A stretch of DNA of 64,000 nt from Salinilacustrithrix flava (GTDB lineage Bacteria; Actinomycetota; Acidimicrobiia; Acidimicrobiales; Salinilacustritrichaceae): contig NZ_CP133888.1 in NCBI RefSeq assembly GCF_041228405.1, forward strand, positions 1,054,001-1,118,000. The letters are read 5' to 3'. How positions within the stretch are numbered: the first letter of the stretch is position 1; every line of letters begins with the position of its first letter. Both the position numbers and the translations under genes were made by a program. Below, piece after piece: positions 60,798-64,000 of this stretch. The notes beneath the pieces are model-generated. The model did no database searches, had not been told where the DNA came from, and worked only from the letters and a program-made list of their open reading frames with translations.

Positions 60798-62381
60798 TCA
60801 GCCGGCCACGCCGACGCCGCGGAACTCCGGCTTCGCTGTGATGTAGGGAGCGAAGCCCACGACCTCGGATCGCATCGCGTAGTTGGCGTTCGCGTGGAGG
60901 AGCACGACGTCGAGCGCGTCGTCGACCACGGCCACGGACGCCTCCCGGATCGCCTCGACGCGAGCATCCTCGTCGGTGGCACTCAGAATGAGGTCGTAGG
61001 CCTCCATGAATGCCGGGGAGCTCTCGCCGCTGGGGTTCGACGGTCCGCCCTCCGAGTACAGCCGGCCGAGCGTCTGCGACGGGTCGGGCCGGCCCTGGAA
61101 GGTGATCATCACCGCGTCGCCGACCTTGTCGAGGTAGGCGGTCTGGACCACCTCGTTCACCGGAACGACGTTGAGCGTCACGTCGATGCCCACCTCGGCC
61201 AGCTGGGCCTGCAGCGCCTCTGACACTCGCACGAAGCCGTCGAGCTGCGCGGTGAGCAGCTCGAAGGAGAACCCGTCTTCGAGGCCCGCCTCGGCGAGGA
61301 GCTCACGGGCGCGCTCCGGATCGTAGGTGTAGGTGTCCGCAACGTCGGGCTCGTTGGCGAAGTACCCCTCGGGGAAGGGCTGGACCGACGGGGTGGCGCG
61401 GCCGTCGAAGATCGCCTCGGCCAGGCCCTCGCGATCGACGGCGAAGTTCAGCGCCTCGCGGACCAACGGATCGTCGAACTCGCTGCGGGCCAGGTTCAGC
61501 TGCATGTGGTACAGGGCGAGATCGGGCTCGCTCGTGACGACCATGCCCTCGTCCTCGACGGTCGAGATGTCGCCGGCGGCGACGTTCACCCAGTCGGCCT
61601 GGCCGCCGAGCAGGGCGTTGAGACGGGTGGAGTCGTCGGCCTGGTAGGTCAGCTCGACCTTCGCCGCGGCCGCAGCTTCCGGATCCCAGTAGTCCTCGTA
61701 CCGCTCGAAGCTCGTCTGGACGCCGACCTCGTAGTCGGTGACGCGGTACATGCCGGCCCCGACCGGCTGGCGGTCCGCGTTCGGGTCGTCGAAGGAGGCA
61801 GGACTCATCATCATCCCACCCCGGTCGGACAGGATCAGCGGCAGCGCACCGCCCGGCTCGGTCAGGTTCAGCTTGATGTCGTGAGTGTCGACGACCTCGA
61901 CGGACTCGATGGTGACGAGGTCGGAGGCGACGTTGCTGTCCTCGGCCCGAGCACGGTCCAGGTTGACCTTTGCAGCCTCGGCGTCGAACGGCGTGCCGTC
62001 GTGGAACGTGACGTCTTCCCGCAGCGTTAGCGACATGCTGGGCGGCTCGGCCTCCAGCGTCCACTCCGTCGCCAGGCCGGGGATCGGGTCACCGTCTGGC
62101 GTGGTGTGCACCAGGCGGTCGAACACGAGGTTCAGCGACGTGTTGTCCGTGCTCGAGCTGCCCCGATGCGGGTCGTAGCTCGTCGGGGCCACGGTGTAGA
62201 TCAGCCGCAGCGTCCCTTCCCGGTCGATCTCACCGGGAACGGCGGCCTCTGCGGTGCCATCGCCCGACGAGCCGGTGTCCTCGGCGGCCTCACCGGAGTT
62301 CTCGCCACCACAGGCAGCCAGCACCAGTGACGCGATGAGCACGAGTGCCAGGAGCGGTCGCCAACGAGAAGGCGTGTGCAT
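60798..62381 (-). CDS. ABC transporter substrate-binding lipoprotein (SBP family 5)
   Basis: A 527-residue extracellular lipoprotein: signal with lipobox LAAC (Cys24), an acidic Ser/Gly linker, then a family 5 peptide/nickel-type binding domain. That domain contains TLREDVTFHDGTPFDAEAAK, VREALNFAVDREGLAEAIF and YDPERARELLAEAG. The ligand could be a peptide, opine, sugar or another carboxylate; nickel seems unlikely as no Ni ligand motif stands out. AAGGGGG lies about 8 nt before the ATG. First gene of the importer operon; divergent TetR gene upstream. Confidence 0.92.
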   Translation of the reverse strand: MHTPSRWRPLLALVLIASLVLAACGGENSGEAAEDTGSSGDGTAEAAVPGEIDREGTLRLIYTVAPTSYDPHRGSSSTDNTSLNLVFDRLVHTTPDGDPIPGLATEWTLEAEPPSMSLTLREDVTFHDGTPFDAEAAKVNLDRARAEDSNVASDLVTIESVEVVDTHDIKLNLTEPGGALPLILSDRGGMMMSPASFDDPNADRQPVGAGMYRVTDYEVGVQTSFERYEDYWDPEAAAAAKVELTYQADDSTRLNALLGGQADWVNVAAGDISTVEDEGMVVTSEPDLALYHMQLNLARSEFDDPLVREALNFAVDREGLAEAIFDGRATPSVQPFPEGYFANEPDVADTYTYDPERARELLAEAGLEDGFSFELLTAQLDGFVRVSEALQAQLAEVGIDVTLNVVPVNEVVQTAYLDKVGDAVMITFQGRPDPSQTLGRLYSEGGPSNPSGESSPAFMEAYDLILSATDEDARVEAIREASVAVVDDALDVVLLHANANYAMRSEVVGFAPYITAKPEFRGVGVAG

Positions 62382-62456
62382 TCGATTCCCCCTTGGGTTG
62401 CACGGCCGGAACGCCGTGACGGACGGCACGGACGGTAGCCACGGCCGCAACGCTCT

Positions 62457-62496
62457 ACCAAACCACCGTTTGGTTGGTTCCCAAACGGCCGGTTGG
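62457..62496. promoter_or_regulatory. tandem TetR-type operator palindromes
   Basis: Site 1 is the perfect palindrome ACCAAAC-CACC-GTTTGGT (62457-62474). Site 2 is CCAAAC-GGCC-GGTTGG (62481-62496), with one mismatch. Centres are 23 nt apart, about two helical turns. They lie between the divergent binding-protein and TetR genes. Confidence 0.75.
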
Positions 62497-62586
62497 TTGA
62501 TGAGCGAGTGCTCCGGGCCGCAGCGCCGGCGCTACGCTTGCGGCGCCGACCACGACAGCAAGTCGGCGGATCCAGGGGCGCGAGAC

Positions 62587-63192
62587 GTGAGATCGAGAGA
62601 AGTGAGCCGGCGGGACGAGATCGTGCGTGCCGCCACGCTGCTGTTCCACAAGCAGGGCTACGGCAACACCACTACCCAGCAGATCGCCGACAAGGTCGGC
62701 ATGCTCAAGGGCAGCCTCTACCACCACTTCCGGTCCAAGGCAGACCTGCTCTTCCTGGTGATCGAGCAGCTGCACAGCCAGTACATGGCGAGCATCGACG
62801 AGGATCTGGCCATCGAGGACGTGCCGGTGCAGGAGCGCTTGGACCTCTTCCTCGATCGTCACCTCGACATCGTCTTCAGCAACATCGAGGCGGGCACGAT
62901 CTACCGGGATGCCATCGACCAGCTCGAACCGGCCGCACGACGGCAGGTCCGGGCCGAGCGCGACCGCTACGTGCAGCACATGGAAGAGCTGATCCGCCAG
63001 GGCCAGGATGCAGGCGTGGTGTGCGAGGACGTCGATGCGTCGCTCCTGGCACTGGTCGTGCTGTCGATCGTCAACGCGCCCGTCCGGTGGTTCTCACCGC
63101 GCGGTCGCCACACCGCCGACGAGGTCAAGGCGGGGACGATGGCGCTGCTGCGGACGGGCGCGCTCCGTTCGCCACCCGCAGCGCAGCGCTGA
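62587..63192 (+). CDS. TetR/AcrR family transcriptional regulator
   Basis: A 201-residue regulator. The HTH is RRDEIVRAATLLFHKQGYGNTTTQQIADKV followed by MLKGSLYHHFRSKADLL. The ligand domain resembles FadR/KstR2-type regulators of acyl-CoA metabolism in its HTH and length (inference). The start is uncertain: GTG 62587 gives a standard N-terminus with AGGGG 9-11 nt upstream, while ATG 62500 would add 29 atypical residues. It probably binds the tandem palindromes at 62457-62496 and controls the divergent importer/CoA-ligase operon, possibly sensing an acyl-CoA. Confidence 0.88.
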   Translation: MRSREVSRRDEIVRAATLLFHKQGYGNTTTQQIADKVGMLKGSLYHHFRSKADLLFLVIEQLHSQYMASIDEDLAIEDVPVQERLDLFLDRHLDIVFSNIEAGTIYRDAIDQLEPAARRQVRAERDRYVQHMEELIRQGQDAGVVCEDVDASLLALVVLSIVNAPVRWFSPRGRHTADEVKAGTMALLRTGALRSPPAAQR

Positions 63193-63200
63193 ACGGCGAC

Positions 63201-64000
63201 CTACAGGAACGCGGCCAGCGGGTCGCCGGCGGACTCCTCGGCGACCCGGGCGATGTCAGCCTCGATCGTGGTGGCGCCGCGGGCCATGAGCAACCCACCC
63301 ACCAGCCCGGTCGGGGCGAGGGCAGCCAGGCCCCAGCGGATGTCGGTGGCCTCGGCGATGGCCCCGACCAGCACGCCGCCGGCGATGCCGCCCATGACCG
63401 CCACCATGAGCCCGAGCAGCGAGAACATGAGGGGGCGCAGGCGGGGCGGGCTGATGGCCGACAGCGCGGTGTACAGCGGGGCGATGCCGACCTGCAGGGC
63501 GAACAAGCCGACCCACGCGGCCGGGACGAACAGCCACACGCTCGGGAGGAAGACGGCGAAGGCCAGCAGCATGGAGAAGCCGGCGATGGCTCCCCCGACG
63601 ATGCGCACCGCGCGCGAGGGCGACCGGGCGAAGATGCGCTCGCCCACGTTGCCGCCGACGAGCGTGCCCAGCAGCGACGCCGTCGCGGTGATCATGCCGA
63701 TGACGGCGCGGCCGTCGGCACCGATGCCGTACTGGCGCTCGAGGAAGATGTTCACGAACGCGAGGACGCCGACGAGGCCGAACCCGAGCACGCCGATGCC
63801 GAGGATCTGTCGCTTGAACGTCGGGATGGTGAGCAGCCGGGTGACCGCCTCGCGGAAGTTCATGCCAGATGGCGCACCGGTGACCGACAGCGTTGCCCCG
63901 GCCAGGCCGCGGACCATCTGGTTCTCCGGCTCCTTCAGCCGGCGGCTGGCGACCAGCGCGATCACCGAGGGCACGGTGAGCACGGGGAAGGCCCAGCGCC
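63201..64000 (-). CDS. MFS transporter, 5' end outside window
   Basis: The last ~266 residues of a major facilitator protein. About seven hydrophobic helices are visible, with a cytosolic loop between the halves (ASRRLKEPENQM). The second half repeats the loop pattern GGNVGERIFARSPSRAVR. The frame stays open to the right edge, so the N-terminal half lies beyond it. Substrate unknown. The stop is 8 nt from the convergent TetR stop. Confidence 0.85.
   Translation of the reverse strand, partial: RWAFPVLTVPSVIALVASRRLKEPENQMVRGLAGATLSVTGAPSGMNFREAVTRLLTIPTFKRQILGIGVLGFGLVGVLAFVNIFLERQYGIGADGRAVIGMITATASLLGTLVGGNVGERIFARSPSRAVRIVGGAIAGFSMLLAFAVFLPSVWLFVPAAWVGLFALQVGIAPLYTALSAISPPRLRPLMFSLLGLMVAVMGGIAGGVLVGAIAEATDIRWGLAALAPTGLVGGLLMARGATTIEADIARVAEESAGDPLAAFL

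Noticed and set aside
55221..62381. Nickel-specific importer feeding LarC
   Set aside because: The binding protein is SBP family 5 but shows no nickel ligand motif, and co-transcription with an acyl-CoA ligase points to an organic substrate.

Overview
The window is very GC-rich, gene-dense bacterial DNA (most genes abut or overlap by 1-8 nt, many start with GTG) and fits a free-living actinomycete. Supporting signs are a mycothiol-type maleylpyruvate isomerase homologue, an F420-type PPOX protein, a SARP regulator, a group 2 sigma factor and many apparently leaderless genes. An Acidimicrobiia-like organism is my best guess, but nothing here fixes the genus. I find 64 protein genes (two cut by the window edges) and two tRNA-Ser genes. 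I see no insertion sequence, prophage, CRISPR array or rRNA.

Layout. 1-10.4 kb: a Baeyer-Villiger monooxygenase, a small soluble histidine kinase, a fused alpha/beta 2-oxoacid dehydrogenase E1 coupled to a DUF2786 gene, a CoA-transferase/hydrolase, a Tat-exported phospholipase C and an ArsC-like protein. 10.3-18.3 kb: an accessory-looking cluster with an LmbE-type deacetylase, a methyltransferase, an alpha/beta-hydrolase fused to a GT-B glycosyltransferase, an acyl-CoA-dehydrogenase-like flavoprotein and a 966-residue SARP regulator. 18.3-26.8 kb: housekeeping and stress genes (GNAT, methyltransferase, haem-oxygenase-like protein, M20 hydrolase, Tpx, MFS, CAP lipoprotein, GH13 glucosidase). 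26.9-30.2 kb: a tightly coupled membrane operon (one-helix protein, HTTM protein, toroid-like protein, MarC-like protein). 30.2-40 kb: GluQRS, HNH, a lysozyme-like exported protein, two tRNA-Ser, a sigma factor, PheA, LarB-LarC, an HD hydrolase, an MDMPI enzyme and a desaturase. 40-48.7 kb: a PaaX-like regulator, a second CAP lipoprotein, an MBL hydrolase, a 2OG oxygenase, HU, FKBP, PPOX, a TetR/SRPBCC pair and an RsmC-like methyltransferase. 48.7-55.2 kb: SNF2 helicase, SWIM protein, an exported caspase-fold protein and a class V aminotransferase. 55.2-62.4 kb: a complete oligopeptide-type ABC importer co-transcribed with an acyl-CoA ligase, facing a divergent TetR gene with tandem operator-like palindromes. 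The window ends inside an MFS gene.

Two non-coding patterns recur. First, at least fourteen genes carry a TANNNT box exactly 6 or 7 nt before their start codon, the signature of leaderless transcription, often as TAGGGT. Second, a family of intergenic palindromes built on CTGCCAG/CTGGCAG lies at 3' gene ends between about 2 and 43 kb and probably acts as bidirectional terminators or REP-like elements. The most promising candidates for undescribed biology are the SARP-flanked deacetylase/glycosyltransferase cluster, the HTTM-toroid-MarC operon, and the palindrome family.
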